DNA of 22,102 nucleotides from Cyclobacteriaceae bacterium. GTDB lineage: Bacteria > Bacteroidota > Bacteroidia > Cytophagales > Cyclobacteriaceae. Within the stretch, counting starts at the first letter, position 1, and the number at the start of each line of letters is the position of its first letter. The notes under the pieces were generated by a model. It saw only the letters and a program-made list of their open reading frames with translations, did no database searches and was not told the DNA's origin. Location of the stretch: assembly GCA_021648745.1 (NCBI GenBank), contig JAKISE010000051.1, forward strand, positions 1-22,102. The letters run 5' to 3'. Shown one piece after another: positions 7,105 to 16,123 of the stretch. The position numbers were made by a program, and so were the translations under genes.

Positions 7105-7276
7105 TTGATGGTAAAAGCCATATTGGTAAGTAAAAAACCTAATTTGCGTATTAGTTAAAATACTTAGATGAACGGCTTTTTAAGATGGCTGTTTACTAAT
7201 ATATTTGTTACGTAAAATAAGTTTTAGCTATTTCGTTAAAATCTAATTTATGCCTTTTGTAAGCTAGCAATATCAA

Positions 7277-8620
7277 ATGAAAATAATAATAGCAGGTGCA
7301 GGTGATGTTGGATTTCATCTTGCTAAATTATTGGTTCTAGAAGACCATGAAATTGCAATAATTGACCTGAATGAGGTAAAATTGGCTCATCTTGCAAAAC
7401 AGCTTGATGTGGTTACAGTAAGAGGAAATGCAACCTCATTTAGTGTACTTGAAGAAGCTAACATAGGTAATTCCGATCTTTTTATAGCCGTTACCGAGTC
7501 TGAAGAGGCAAATATTTCTACTTGCATTATAGCAAAGCATTTAGGAGTAAAAAAAACCATTGCTCGTATTCAAAACATTGAATTCTTAGTAAGAAAAGAC
7601 AAACTGGATTTATTTGATTTAGGAATTGATGAAATTATTTCTCCAGAATCGTTGGCAGGTCGTGAAATAAAACGATTACTTCGGGAGATTGCGTTGACAG
7701 ATTCTTTTGATTTTGATGGAGGGAAGCTCTCTTTAATTGGGCTACCTATAAACAAAAACAGCCCTTTTTGTGGAAAAACTCTACTAGAAGCCTCTAAACT
7801 AGACCCCACAAATAGTTTTATTACCGTGGCTTTGCTACGTAATAAAGAAACGATTATCCCCCACGGAAACGATACATTTAATGAAAATGATCATGCCTAT
7901 TTCATTACTCTGCCAAGTGCTATAGATAAGGTAATTATGCTTTCCACCAGAGAGAAAAAACAAGGATTAAAGCGTGTAATGGTGCTTGGAGGAAGCAAGG
8001 TTGGAATTAATGCTTCGAAGCAGTTAAGTAAGAAATTTAATGTAAAGCTAATTGAAATTAATAAACAGAAATGCTTTGACCTGGCAGATATGTTGCCTAA
8101 CGTAATGGTAATACATGGTGATGGCAGAGATGTTGATTTACTTCAAGAAGAAGGAATAGACGAAACCGATGCATTTATTGCTGTTACCGGAAATTCAGAA
8201 ACGAACATAATCTCTAGCTTAGTAGCCAAAGACCATAATGTTAAAAAAACGATTGCCTTAGTTGAAAATGTTGACTACATCCACTTATCACAAAATATTG
8301 GAGTGGACACAATGATCAACAAAAAATTAATTGCAGCTAATTTTATTTTTAGGTATATAAGAAAAGGGGACATAATTAATTTAACGTCTATTCATGGGGT
8401 AGATGCCGAAGTATTAGAATTTGTAATTAAAGTAGAGTCTAAAATCACAAGAGATACCCTTAAATCTCTAGACATTCCTGATTCAGTTATTGTAGCTGGA
8501 GTTATCCGAAAAGGAGAAGCGATAATCCCTAAAGGAGATTTCCAGTTTAGACCCAAGGATCGGGCAGTGGTACTTTGCAAACCAGAATCTATTCAACAGG
8601 TAGAAGAATACTTCTCATGA
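7277..8620 (+). CDS. trkA: Trk potassium uptake regulatory subunit TrkA
   Basis: A 447-residue cytoplasmic NAD(H)/nucleotide-binding gating subunit of the Trk K+ transporter. It has the duplicated architecture of full-length TrkA: RCK/TrkA-N (GAGDVG at 7-12), TrkA-C, then a second TrkA-N (MVLGGSKVGINASKQL at about 235-250) and a second TrkA-C to the end. The first Rossmann motif is intact; the second reads GGSKVG. It overlaps trkH by four bases (ATGA), so the two subunits are translationally coupled and made together. The upstream 184 bp are AT-rich without a confident promoter call. Confidence 0.95.
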   Translation: MKIIIAGAGDVGFHLAKLLVLEDHEIAIIDLNEVKLAHLAKQLDVVTVRGNATSFSVLEEANIGNSDLFIAVTESEEANISTCIIAKHLGVKKTIARIQNIEFLVRKDKLDLFDLGIDEIISPESLAGREIKRLLREIALTDSFDFDGGKLSLIGLPINKNSPFCGKTLLEASKLDPTNSFITVALLRNKETIIPHGNDTFNENDHAYFITLPSAIDKVIMLSTREKKQGLKRVMVLGGSKVGINASKQLSKKFNVKLIEINKQKCFDLADMLPNVMVIHGDGRDVDLLQEEGIDETDAFIAVTGNSETNIISSLVAKDHNVKKTIALVENVDYIHLSQNIGVDTMINKKLIAANFIFRYIRKGDIINLTSIHGVDAEVLEFVIKVESKITRDTLKSLDIPDSVIVAGVIRKGEAIIPKGDFQFRPKDRAVVLCKPESIQQVEEYFS

Positions 8621-10074
8621 GTCGGTTTAATGTAAAACTTATTGCTTCAATTTTAGGCCTACTACTAGTAATTAGCGGTTTTGGCATGTTAATGTCTCTT
8701 CCTTTCACCCTCTATTATCGAGAAGATTGGATGCCAATAACCTCTTCAGCTGCCATCACCATTTTTACCGGGCTTCCTCTTTGGTTTTTTTTGAAGAAAT
8801 CTGCCCCTCGAGAGCTTAAAAAAAGAGATGGTTATCTAGTAGTTACTCTTGGATGGATTGTTATGTCTCTGTTTGGAACGCTTCCGTATTTATTGAGTGG
8901 GAGTATTCCTAATTTTACCGATGCCTTTTTCGAAACCATATCGGGTTTTACAACCACTGGTGCCTCTATTTTAAATGACATAGAATCACTTCCTAAAGGA
9001 ATTTTGCTTTGGCGAAGCCTTACACAATGGATTGGAGGCATGGGCATAATTGTGCTAGCCGTAGCTATATTACCTATTCTTGGTATTGGTGGCATGCAAT
9101 TATTTGTAGCAGAAGCACCTGGGATATCTGCAGAAAAATTAAAGCCTAGAATAAAAGATACGGCTAAGAGGCTTTGGTTGATTTATGTTGGTTTAACTTT
9201 TTTAGAAACCATTTTATTGGTTTTAGGCGATATGTCTTTTTTTGATGCAATCAACCATAGCCTAACAACAATGGCTACAGGTGGATTTTCTACCAAAAAT
9301 AACAGCATTGCTTTCTACGACTCAGCCTATATACATTATATAATTACTCTGTTTATGTTTTTAGCAGGTACTAGTTTTACACTTACTTACTTTATACTAA
9401 AACGTAAATTTAAAAAAGTGATTGGCAACGAGGAGTTTGTTATTTACTTAGTTTTTATACTATTGGCTACTGTATTAATTACTGGGTTTGTTCACTCTTT
9501 AACAGATTTTTCGTTTGAAAGAAACTTTAGAGACACCCTCTTTTCTGTAGTTTCAATTATAACAACTACCGGGTATGTGACAGAAGATTTTACAGCCTGG
9601 TCGCCACTTATAACAATGGTCTTTTTTGCTTTACTTTTTATTGGAGGAATGGCAGGAAGTACAGCAGGAGGCATAAAGGTTGTACGACATATAGTGCTAT
9701 TCAAAAATAGCTTTCTAGAAATGAAACGTCAGTTGCATCCCAATGCAATTATTCCTGTACGGCTTAATAGCCGAGCAATCCAAGGTGAATTAACTTACCA
9801 TGTATTAGCCTTTATGATTATTTACTTTTTAGTATTTGCGATAGGTAGTATAATTATGGCTGGGGTAGGGTTAGATTTTACTACAGCATTAAGTGTGGTT
9901 GCCACTAGTTTGGGCAATGTTGGCCCAGGAATGGGCAATGTAAGTCCGGTTAATAATTTTAGTGCCATACCTGATGTTGGCAAATGGATTCTTTCTTTTT
10001 TAATGCTCTTGGGTAGGCTTGAATTATTTACTGTCCTCATCCTTTTTACTCCTTTCTTTTGGAAGAGGGAGTAG
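8617..10074 (+). CDS. trkH: Trk potassium uptake membrane subunit TrkH
   Basis: A 485-residue inner-membrane K+ channel-like subunit that works with TrkA. The frame is open from 8575, but the ATG at 8617 overlapping the trkA stop (ATGA) and leading directly into the first membrane helix is preferred. The four half-membrane pore loops are visible: SGFTTTGAS, TMATGGFSTKN, IITTTGYVTED and ATSLGNVGPGMG, each contributing a selectivity-filter glycine. About ten hydrophobic helices span the protein. The gene is convergent with secDF, with a shared terminator hairpin about 250 bp downstream. Confidence 0.95.
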   Translation: MSRFNVKLIASILGLLLVISGFGMLMSLPFTLYYREDWMPITSSAAITIFTGLPLWFFLKKSAPRELKKRDGYLVVTLGWIVMSLFGTLPYLLSGSIPNFTDAFFETISGFTTTGASILNDIESLPKGILLWRSLTQWIGGMGIIVLAVAILPILGIGGMQLFVAEAPGISAEKLKPRIKDTAKRLWLIYVGLTFLETILLVLGDMSFFDAINHSLTTMATGGFSTKNNSIAFYDSAYIHYIITLFMFLAGTSFTLTYFILKRKFKKVIGNEEFVIYLVFILLATVLITGFVHSLTDFSFERNFRDTLFSVVSIITTTGYVTEDFTAWSPLITMVFFALLFIGGMAGSTAGGIKVVRHIVLFKNSFLEMKRQLHPNAIIPVRLNSRAIQGELTYHVLAFMIIYFLVFAIGSIIMAGVGLDFTTALSVVATSLGNVGPGMGNVSPVNNFSAIPDVGKWILSFLMLLGRLELFTVLILFTPFFWKRE

Positions 10075-10084
10075 GTTGCCTAAC

Positions 10085-10287
10085 AATATATCTAAGTGAC
10101 TTAATCATTATCGAGCGCCCGCCTCTCGAAGTTGTACGCAGGGAAGCAGGAAAGACTCGATAATCTCTAGGCTCAACCGAGTCCATTTTTATGCACCGCT
10201 ACCTTGGTTGGTTAACCAAGAAAGATTACTTGGTCTTACGCCAGACAATGAGAGTTAGACCTAAGGAATACTGTCAGCTTTAAGCGA
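10085..10287. other. GC-richer structured intergenic stretch with a mobile-element fragment
   Basis: The 307-bp gap between trkH and secDF holds a stretch noticeably richer in G and C than its surroundings. A 9-bp inverted repeat pairs ATTATCGAG (10107-10115) with CTCGATAAT (10156-10164), and TTGGTTAACCAA (10208-10219) is a perfect palindrome. At 10262-10287, 24 of 26 bases match the left end of the 264-bp MITE (3494-3519), without that element's outermost bases. It may be the remnant of an inserted element or a structured RNA. No credible protein is seen. Confidence 0.35.
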
Positions 10288-10321
10288 TGTTGATTTTTTA
10301 GCTTGCAGCCTATTCTAATAA

Positions 10322-10357
10322 AAAAAGCCAATACTCATTAAAGAGTATTGGCTTTTT
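10322..10357. terminator. Bidirectional terminator between trkH and secDF
   Basis: A 15-bp perfect stem (10322-10336 with 10343-10357) closes a 6-base loop, ATTAAA. It has runs of A on the left and T on the right, so it reads as a Rho-independent terminator from both sides. It lies 25 bp after the secDF stop and serves both convergent genes. Confidence 0.88.
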
Positions 10358-10381
10358 GAAAGACAGATTTAAAACTGCTTA

Positions 10382-13354
10382 CTACTTCTTTTTATCCAAA
10401 TCCAACACAATTGGAGAAGCGATAAAAATAGATGAGTACGTACCTACTAGCACACCAATTACTAATGCGAATGAGAAGCCTCTTAGCACGGCTCCACCAA
10501 AGATTAATAATACTAGTACAACCACCAACGTAGTTAATGAAGTAATTACAGTACGGTTCATAGTACTGTTAATTGCACCGTTAAAAATATCCATTTTATT
10601 AGATGAGGTATGTAGGTTTACATTTTCTCTTATTCTATCAAATACAATTACGGTATCATTTATTGAATAACCAATAATGGTTAACATAGCCGCAATAAAC
10701 ACTTGATCAATTTCAAAACTATAACCCAGTAAGCTAGCAAAAGCAAAAGCAGATAACACCATTAATGTATCGTGAAACAAAGCCACAATAGCTCCTAGCC
10801 CAAACTGCCACTTTCTAAACCGTACCACAATGTATAAGAAAATTACGATTAATGATAGGAACATTGCCTTCATCGAATCTTTCTTAATATCATCAGCAAT
10901 GGTAGCTCCCACTTTTTCTGAACTCAAAATTGAAAAGTGAGTATCATCTACCTTAGATCCATCTTTTATAAACATTTGGCCTGTGGTTTCTGATAATCCG
11001 CTTATCAATAATAACTGAACCTTCTCATCCATTTCAGATGATTCATCAGAAACTTCGTAACTGGTAGTAACCTTAATTACGTTATTTGCCCCAAACGTTT
11101 TTACTTCAGTACCTGCGCCTTCAAAAGTTGCGGTTAGGCTGGTTTTAATATCTGAAGCTACAACTGGTTGATTAAAACTAACTACATACGAACGACCACC
11201 TTTAAAATCAACGCCTAGGTTTAGCCCGTTTACAAATAGTAAAACCATGCCAATTGTAATAATAACTGCCGATGCGATATAGGCTTTTATTCTTTTCGAC
11301 ATAAAGTCGATGTTCATATTAGAAAGAAGGCCTGCCGATAATTTAGTTTTAAAATTTAAATTACTTGCATCTCCTTTTTTACGTAACCATTTTTCAATAA
11401 TAACTCTTGTAATAAATACGGCCGAAAAGAATGAACTTCCAATACCAATCATTAACGTAATTGCAAACCCTTTAACTGGCCCTTGCCCAAATGAGTAAAG
11501 AATAGCTGCGGTTAAAAACGTTGTTACATTTGAATCTATAATAGAACTAAATGCCTTATTATACCCAGAAGAAACGGCTTCACGTAAAGCAACACCATTC
11601 CTCAATTCTTCTCTTATCCTTTCAAAAATAAGCACATTGGCATCAATAGACATACCAATGGTAAGCACTATACCTGCAATACCAGGTAGGGTAAGAGCAG
11701 CACTGAGTTGTGCTAAAATACCCATGATAAAGAAGATGTTAAAAAGCAATGCGAAATTGGCTACAAACCCACCTCGGGCATAATAGAAAACCATAAATAA
11801 TACGACCAAACCTAAACCGGCTAGAATAGAAATAGCACCTTGCACTTGAGCTTCTGCACCCAAAGTAGGCCCAATAATAGCTTCTTGCACAATTCGTGTT
11901 GGAGCAGGTAGAGTACCAGCCTTTAGCACATTAGCCAAATCCTTGGCTTCTTCAATTGAGAAATTTCCAGATATTTCAGAGTTTCCATTAGGGATTTCAC
12001 CATTTACATTTGGAGCAGAATAAACATACCCATCTAATACAATTGCGATACTTTCTCCGATATTGGCTGCGGTAAGCTTTCTCCATTTTTTAGCTCCATT
12101 TGCATTCATTTGCATTGAAACGGAAGGACGTGTAGCCTGATCTAACGACTGACGTGCATCGGTAATTACATCTCCTTCTAAAGGTGCTTTGCCTCCACGG
12201 CCTGTTTTTAAAATATGCAATTCAATGTGAGGCTCTGCAGTTAAGTCATCATGATCATGTGCTTTAACTTCCCACGCAAATTTAAACCCTCTAGGAACAA
12301 GTGCTTTAATATCGGCTCGTTTAAAAATACGATTAATCTTAAACGTATCCTTTACATTATACACCAAGCCTTCTTGGCTAGTTATTAAGCTAAATATTGG
12401 CGAAACTTGAGAATTATATAGAGAATCAAGTTTGGCTTCTGTATTAGCACTATCCGCATCCGAAAGGCTAGTAGTATCTGCTCCATCTCCAAGTAAACCT
12501 TGTAAACTTTGTTCTTCATCCTGCCCATCAACATCCTCTAAATCCACTGATTTAGTATTTGCTTTTTGTTCTGCAACCAAAAATGCATTCATCGATTGCA
12601 AAAAATTACCAGACTCCTGTGGGGTAGCTACTTCGAAAAACTCAAGTTTTGCAGCCCCTTGCAATAGCTTACGAACTCTTGCTGGGTTATCTGCTCCAGG
12701 TATTTCTACTTGAATACGACCAGTGCCTTGCAGTCTTTGAATATTTGGCTGCGAAGTACCAAACCTATCAATTCGTGTTCTTAAAATATTAAAAGAACGA
12801 TCCATCGCATCTTCAATTTCTTCATTGATTATGCGCATAATTTCCTGATCGGTTGTTTCGAAAGAGATTTTTCCTCTATTAGCTGCATTTGCAAAAATGA
12901 TGCTTAATTTACCTTCTGGCTTAATTTCTTTAAACGACTCGTAGAACAGGTTGCTGTAGGTATCTTGACTGGTTTTTTGCTTTTGGATGGCCATATTAAT
13001 GGCAGCAATAAAATCAGGGTCTTCATTATTTCCACTCAGTCCTTTTAAAATTTCTACTGGAGAAACCTCTAACACTACGTGCATACCTCCTTGTAAATCG
13101 AGGCCAAGATTAAGCTCTGTTTCCTTTATTTCTTTGAATGTATAATCCATGCCAAATAAGCTATAAACGGGCTCATTCCAAATAGAATCTAAATACACTT
13201 GTTTTTTTGCTAGGTCAACAACACCCGATTCGTTCGTAGAAGCAGCTACTGCTTCTTTCTGTATATTTCTCGACACAAATGTGAAGGATAAATAATACAG
13301 ACATAATGCTGTAACAATTAATGTTAGCACAACAATTGCACCTTTATTTCTCAT
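10382..13354 (-). CDS. secDF: Protein translocase subunit SecDF (fused)
   Basis: A 990-residue inner-membrane fusion of SecD and SecF that uses the proton gradient to assist late steps of Sec-dependent export. The N-terminal helix is at about 6-26. The SecD signature LGLDLQGGMHVVLEV starts at residue 83, and the large periplasmic P1 domain follows. The first half ends with the conserved helix-4 motif GMSIDANVLIFERIREE. The SecF half begins near GVDFKGGRSYVVSF and has the matching IGYSINDTVIVFDRIREN. SecD-SecF fusion is common in Bacteroidota. The gene has its own upstream gap of 133 bp from the neighbouring operon and probably its own promoter. Confidence 0.96.
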   Translation of the reverse strand: MRNKGAIVVLTLIVTALCLYYLSFTFVSRNIQKEAVAASTNESGVVDLAKKQVYLDSIWNEPVYSLFGMDYTFKEIKETELNLGLDLQGGMHVVLEVSPVEILKGLSGNNEDPDFIAAINMAIQKQKTSQDTYSNLFYESFKEIKPEGKLSIIFANAANRGKISFETTDQEIMRIINEEIEDAMDRSFNILRTRIDRFGTSQPNIQRLQGTGRIQVEIPGADNPARVRKLLQGAAKLEFFEVATPQESGNFLQSMNAFLVAEQKANTKSVDLEDVDGQDEEQSLQGLLGDGADTTSLSDADSANTEAKLDSLYNSQVSPIFSLITSQEGLVYNVKDTFKINRIFKRADIKALVPRGFKFAWEVKAHDHDDLTAEPHIELHILKTGRGGKAPLEGDVITDARQSLDQATRPSVSMQMNANGAKKWRKLTAANIGESIAIVLDGYVYSAPNVNGEIPNGNSEISGNFSIEEAKDLANVLKAGTLPAPTRIVQEAIIGPTLGAEAQVQGAISILAGLGLVVLFMVFYYARGGFVANFALLFNIFFIMGILAQLSAALTLPGIAGIVLTIGMSIDANVLIFERIREELRNGVALREAVSSGYNKAFSSIIDSNVTTFLTAAILYSFGQGPVKGFAITLMIGIGSSFFSAVFITRVIIEKWLRKKGDASNLNFKTKLSAGLLSNMNIDFMSKRIKAYIASAVIITIGMVLLFVNGLNLGVDFKGGRSYVVSFNQPVVASDIKTSLTATFEGAGTEVKTFGANNVIKVTTSYEVSDESSEMDEKVQLLLISGLSETTGQMFIKDGSKVDDTHFSILSSEKVGATIADDIKKDSMKAMFLSLIVIFLYIVVRFRKWQFGLGAIVALFHDTLMVLSAFAFASLLGYSFEIDQVFIAAMLTIIGYSINDTVIVFDRIRENVNLHTSSNKMDIFNGAINSTMNRTVITSLTTLVVVLVLLIFGGAVLRGFSFALVIGVLVGTYSSIFIASPIVLDLDKKK

Positions 13355-13487
13355 GATTTTATAAAATTAGATTAGTTAATAAATTATTTTTTAGTTTTAT
13401 TCCTACAATTAAATCAGCTAATTTACAGATTCCTGCCGATAGTTATCTAGGAATCATAGGAATGAGGTAATACTTGAAATGATGTAA

Positions 13488-13844
13488 CTAGGGGGCGTTG
13501 GGAGATATTACCTGCTGAAACAGGGTTTTAAAAAAGGAAGACACATATTTAGTAATAATGTGTGTATCTTTCTCTTTTTTGTCATCACCAAAAACGATTT
13601 CTTTAATTTGATGATATACCTGATCTACTTGAATTGTTGAAACCGAAAGAAACACATCCTGCGATGCTATTATTACTTCTTGCGAATTTTGTGAATCAGA
13701 TTTTGTTGAATCATCCACTTGCCCGCTAGCAACAAGCGCATCTTGCACAAAGCTATGAGCAGTTTGATACACCAATACTGACATGCCAAGCAATATTACC
13801 AAAAGTAATATAACAGGGTGGCTACGTGTTTTTTGTTTCTCCAT
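13488..13844 (-). CDS. Small single-pass membrane protein of unknown function
   Basis: A 118-residue protein that I do not recognise. Residues about 11-30 are a hydrophobic helix preceded by basic residues (MEKQKTRSHPVILLLVILL), so an N-in single-pass membrane protein or uncleaved export signal is likely. The rest would face the periplasm: a polar Ser/Asp/Gln-rich linker (about 40-60), then a mostly helical segment with VYHQIKEIVFGDDKKEKD. It is the last gene of the nrnA to udk run, 56 bp after udk, so probably co-transcribed. Codon use matches its neighbours. Confidence 0.7.
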   Translation of the reverse strand: MEKQKTRSHPVILLLVILLGMSVLVYQTAHSFVQDALVASGQVDDSTKSDSQNSQEVIIASQDVFLSVSTIQVDQVYHQIKEIVFGDDKKEKDTHIITKYVSSFFKTLFQQVISPNAP

Positions 13845-13900
13845 TTTTAACAGGTGGCAAATTTATCTAATCCATGTATTAGCACCTAACTATTTACGAT

Positions 13901-14521
13901 TCAATTTATTTTAGATCGCACGTAGGTCGCTATCACATCTAAGGCACTATCATACTTCTTATGATTAGGGATTATAATGTCTGCATCAGATTTAAAAGGC
14001 TTAATATGCTTTTCGTAAGTTGGCATAACGTGGTGTTCGTACCGATACAGTACATCATCTAGGCCATATCCTCGTTCTTTGTCATCCCGTATAATTCTCC
14101 TGATCAACTTAATGTAGTCTTTTGCATCTATGTATAACTTCATATCAAGAATATGAGCTATTGGCTGATAGTATAAAACAAAAATTCCCTCTACTACAAT
14201 TACAGGAGCTGGTTTTAAGGTAATAATGGTTGGTTCAGCTTCAGGGTTGTTAAATGAGTATTCTTTTTTTCTAACAGCAATACCAGCTTTTAGCGACTCA
14301 ATATCCTTTTTGTAGGCTTCAAAATCAATAGACTCAGGAAGATCAAAATTTTTAACCCCTTTTATATCAACTGGTTGCTGCTCTCTTGGTTTGTAGTAAT
14401 TATCCTGAGATACCAGACAAACTTCCTCTGATGAAAATTTACTAAGGAGTCCATTCAAAAATCTGGTTTTTCCCGAACCACTACCACCGGTAATTCCTAT
14501 TATGAAAGGTGTTTTACTCAA
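13901..14521 (-). CDS. udk: Uridine kinase
   Basis: A 206-residue P-loop kinase that phosphorylates uridine (and usually cytidine) in pyrimidine salvage. Walker A is GGSGSGKT at 12-19. The substrate region has SQDNYYKP, FDLPESIDFEAY and VVEGIFVLY, all typical of uridine/cytidine kinases. The lid segment RRIIRDDKERGYGLDDVLYR is present, and the tail has ADIIIPN. Length is normal. It starts 7 bp after rdgB within a tightly packed operon, so the two nucleotide enzymes are likely made together. Confidence 0.93.
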   Translation of the reverse strand: MSKTPFIIGITGGSGSGKTRFLNGLLSKFSSEEVCLVSQDNYYKPREQQPVDIKGVKNFDLPESIDFEAYKKDIESLKAGIAVRKKEYSFNNPEAEPTIITLKPAPVIVVEGIFVLYYQPIAHILDMKLYIDAKDYIKLIRRIIRDDKERGYGLDDVLYRYEHHVMPTYEKHIKPFKSDADIIIPNHKKYDSALDVIATYVRSKIN

Positions 14522-14528
14522 AATGAGC

Positions 14529-15110
14529 TTAGTAAGGTTTATTTAAATAATTTACCAACTTAGCAACCGCCTTGCCTCTATGGCTAATCCTGCTTTTTTC
14601 TGATTGCTCCATCTCTGCAAAAGTACAACCAAACCCGTTAGGAATAAAAATTGGATCGTAACCAAAACCTTCACTTCCGTTTTCAGTTAGAGAAATTACA
14701 CCTTCGACACTTCCTTCAAAATAAACAGGGGCATTGTCCTCCAACAATAATGTAATAACCGTTCTAAAACGTGCAGTTCTTTCTTTAATACCATCAAGGT
14801 TTTTCAGAAGAAGTTTCATGTTAAGCAAAGAGTTGGCAGGCTCACCGGCATACCTTGCACTATAAACCCCAGGAGCCCCCCCTAATGCGTCTACTTCCAA
14901 CCCTGTATCATCAGCAAAACAGTTTACATTAAAATGATTTTTAATATACGCTGCCTTTTCAAGTGAGTTAGACTTTAAATTATCTCCTGTTTCAGGAATT
15001 TCTGCCGAACAACCGATGTCTTTTAAACTTTGTAACAGGATGCTTCTTCCAACCAAATTTTTTAATTCGTTTAGCTTATGAGGGTTATTGGTGGCAAAAC
15101 ATAATTGCAT
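14529..15110 (-). CDS. rdgB: Non-canonical purine NTP (XTP/dITP) pyrophosphatase
   Basis: A 193-residue HAM1/RdgB-family enzyme that removes deaminated purine triphosphates (XTP, dITP, ITP), releasing monophosphate and pyrophosphate, and so protects DNA and RNA. Family motifs are all visible: FATNNPHKLNELK at 5-17, the metal and catalytic FADDTGLEVDALGGAPGVYSA (Asp67 and Asp68), EGFGYDPIF, and SHRGKAVAKL near the end. Length is standard. It lies between the FKBP lipoproteins and udk with gaps of 6-7 bp. Confidence 0.95.
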   Translation of the reverse strand: MQLCFATNNPHKLNELKNLVGRSILLQSLKDIGCSAEIPETGDNLKSNSLEKAAYIKNHFNVNCFADDTGLEVDALGGAPGVYSARYAGEPANSLLNMKLLLKNLDGIKERTARFRTVITLLLEDNAPVYFEGSVEGVISLTENGSEGFGYDPIFIPNGFGCTFAEMEQSEKSRISHRGKAVAKLVNYLNKPY

Positions 15111-15116
15111 GTAAGT

Positions 15117-15641
15117 CTAATTAACTTGGTGCAGTTTCATTTGGAAGATTAGGTTGGCATTTGAAGGAATGTCATTTGTAGTCTCTTTTTTAAATCCATA
15201 GCCATAACCAGAAGGAATATACATAGTTACAGAATCACCTTCTTGCATATCTAATAAAACAACCTGCCAACCTGTAATTAGGTTGCCAAGAGAAAACTCA
15301 ATTGTATCATTTTCATCAAATTGCACTCCTGTTTCCATCAGAAAACCTTTATAGGATACAATAACTTTTACTCCAACATCAGGAGGTGTCAATCCAGCTT
15401 CCCCTCCCTCCTCTTGCAGCACATAACTTACATCTCCATTGCAGGGGTCTCCGATAGGAGTAATAACTGTTCTGCAATCTTTCAATACATCAGTAATGCT
15501 ATTTTCCTCCAAGTACGCATCTATTTTCTGAAGATCAATAGCTAACTGTTCTTCAAATGGCAAGGCCGTTGCCTCGTCATCCTTTTTGCAAGAAAATGCT
15601 ACCACGACAAGAGCCAACAAAAATAAAATTGATTTCTTCAT
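15117..15641 (-). CDS. FKBP-type peptidyl-prolyl isomerase lipoprotein, divergent
   Basis: A 174-residue lipoprotein, third of three FKBP genes in a row. The lipobox is VAFSC with Cys18 followed by Lys-Lys-Asp-Asp. The FKBP fold occupies about residues 85-174: KVIVSYKGFL, VQFDEND, FSLGNLITGWQ and YIPSGYGYGF, then FQMKLHQVN. It keeps the FD, GW and YG landmarks but is the most divergent of the three, with LITGW in place of VIKGW and SYKGF in place of NYTGK. It also has a Cys-containing insert before the domain (CRTVITPIGDPC). Weak activity or a chaperone-only role is possible. It starts 2 bp after the neighbouring FKBP gene. Confidence 0.85.
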   Translation of the reverse strand: MKKSILFLLALVVVAFSCKKDDEATALPFEEQLAIDLQKIDAYLEENSITDVLKDCRTVITPIGDPCNGDVSYVLQEEGGEAGLTPPDVGVKVIVSYKGFLMETGVQFDENDTIEFSLGNLITGWQVVLLDMQEGDSVTMYIPSGYGYGFKKETTNDIPSNANLIFQMKLHQVN

Positions 15642-15643
15642 AA

Positions 15644-16123
15644 TTATCTTATATCTACTAGTTCAACATCAAATATTAATACTTCATTGGCACTTATAGA
15701 ACTACCAGCTCCTCGGGTGCCATAAGCCAAACCTGAAGGTACGTAAAGGGTTGCTTCTCCTCCTTTGCTTAAAAGACCAATGCCAATATCCCAACCTTTA
15801 ATTACTCTTCCTTGGCCTAGTGAGAAACTAAATCCTCCACTTGTATTAGAATCAAATACGGTTCCGTTTAGCAACTTGCCAGTATAATTTACAACCACTA
15901 CATCTCCACCTGTTGGAAAAGTTCCATCTCCCACTTTAGTTATTTCATACCTTAAGCCTTCTACAGTAGAATCAGCAGTAAGGCCGTTACTGCTTAAGTA
16001 ATCATCAATTACTTTAGTATCTATTTTTAACTGCTCTTCATACGTCAAAAACTGAGTTTCTTCGGTGTTACAAGAGAAGCTTAAAATTGATATTACGCTT
16101 AAAATTGCTATAAAATTTTTCAT
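15644..16123 (-). CDS. FKBP-type peptidyl-prolyl isomerase lipoprotein
   Basis: A 159-residue lipoprotein with lipobox LSFSC (Cys18), then a linker (residues about 19-60) and a single canonical FKBP domain. The domain has VVVVNYTGKLLNGTVFDSN, FSLGQGRVIKGWDIGI, YVPSGLAYGTRGAG and LIFDVELVD, so the aromatic pocket residues expected for activity are present. The role is cis-trans isomerisation of prolyl bonds in exported or envelope proteins. Its ATG overlaps the stop of the upstream FKBP gene (TAATG), implying translational coupling. The C-terminal domain closely resembles that of the upstream protein, so the two probably arose by tandem duplication. Confidence 0.92.
   Translation of the reverse strand: MKNFIAILSVISILSFSCNTEETQFLTYEEQLKIDTKVIDDYLSSNGLTADSTVEGLRYEITKVGDGTFPTGGDVVVVNYTGKLLNGTVFDSNTSGGFSFSLGQGRVIKGWDIGIGLLSKGGEATLYVPSGLAYGTRGAGSSISANEVLIFDVELVDIR

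Noticed and set aside
7570..7809. Reverse-strand frames inside trkA, trkH, secDF, dxs and other genes
   Set aside because: They lie wholly inside well-supported genes, lack domain features and are expected shadows of coding sequence.
10208..10219. TTGGTTAACCAA as a fourth member of the uronate-type operator set
   Set aside because: It fits the pattern perfectly but lies between two convergent genes, far from any start, so an operator role is unlikely; more probably part of the structured remnant.
10080..10260. Possible integron attC site (GCCTAAC near 10080 and GTTAGAC near 10254)
   Set aside because: The outer 7-mers fit the core-site pattern loosely, but no matching inner L boxes or continuous imperfect stem could be found, and no integrase or cassette is present.
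13428..13455. GATTCCT / AGGAATC inverted repeat between the small membrane gene and secDF as a terminator
   Set aside because: The stem is only 7 bp with a 14-base loop and has no T run on the reverse strand.
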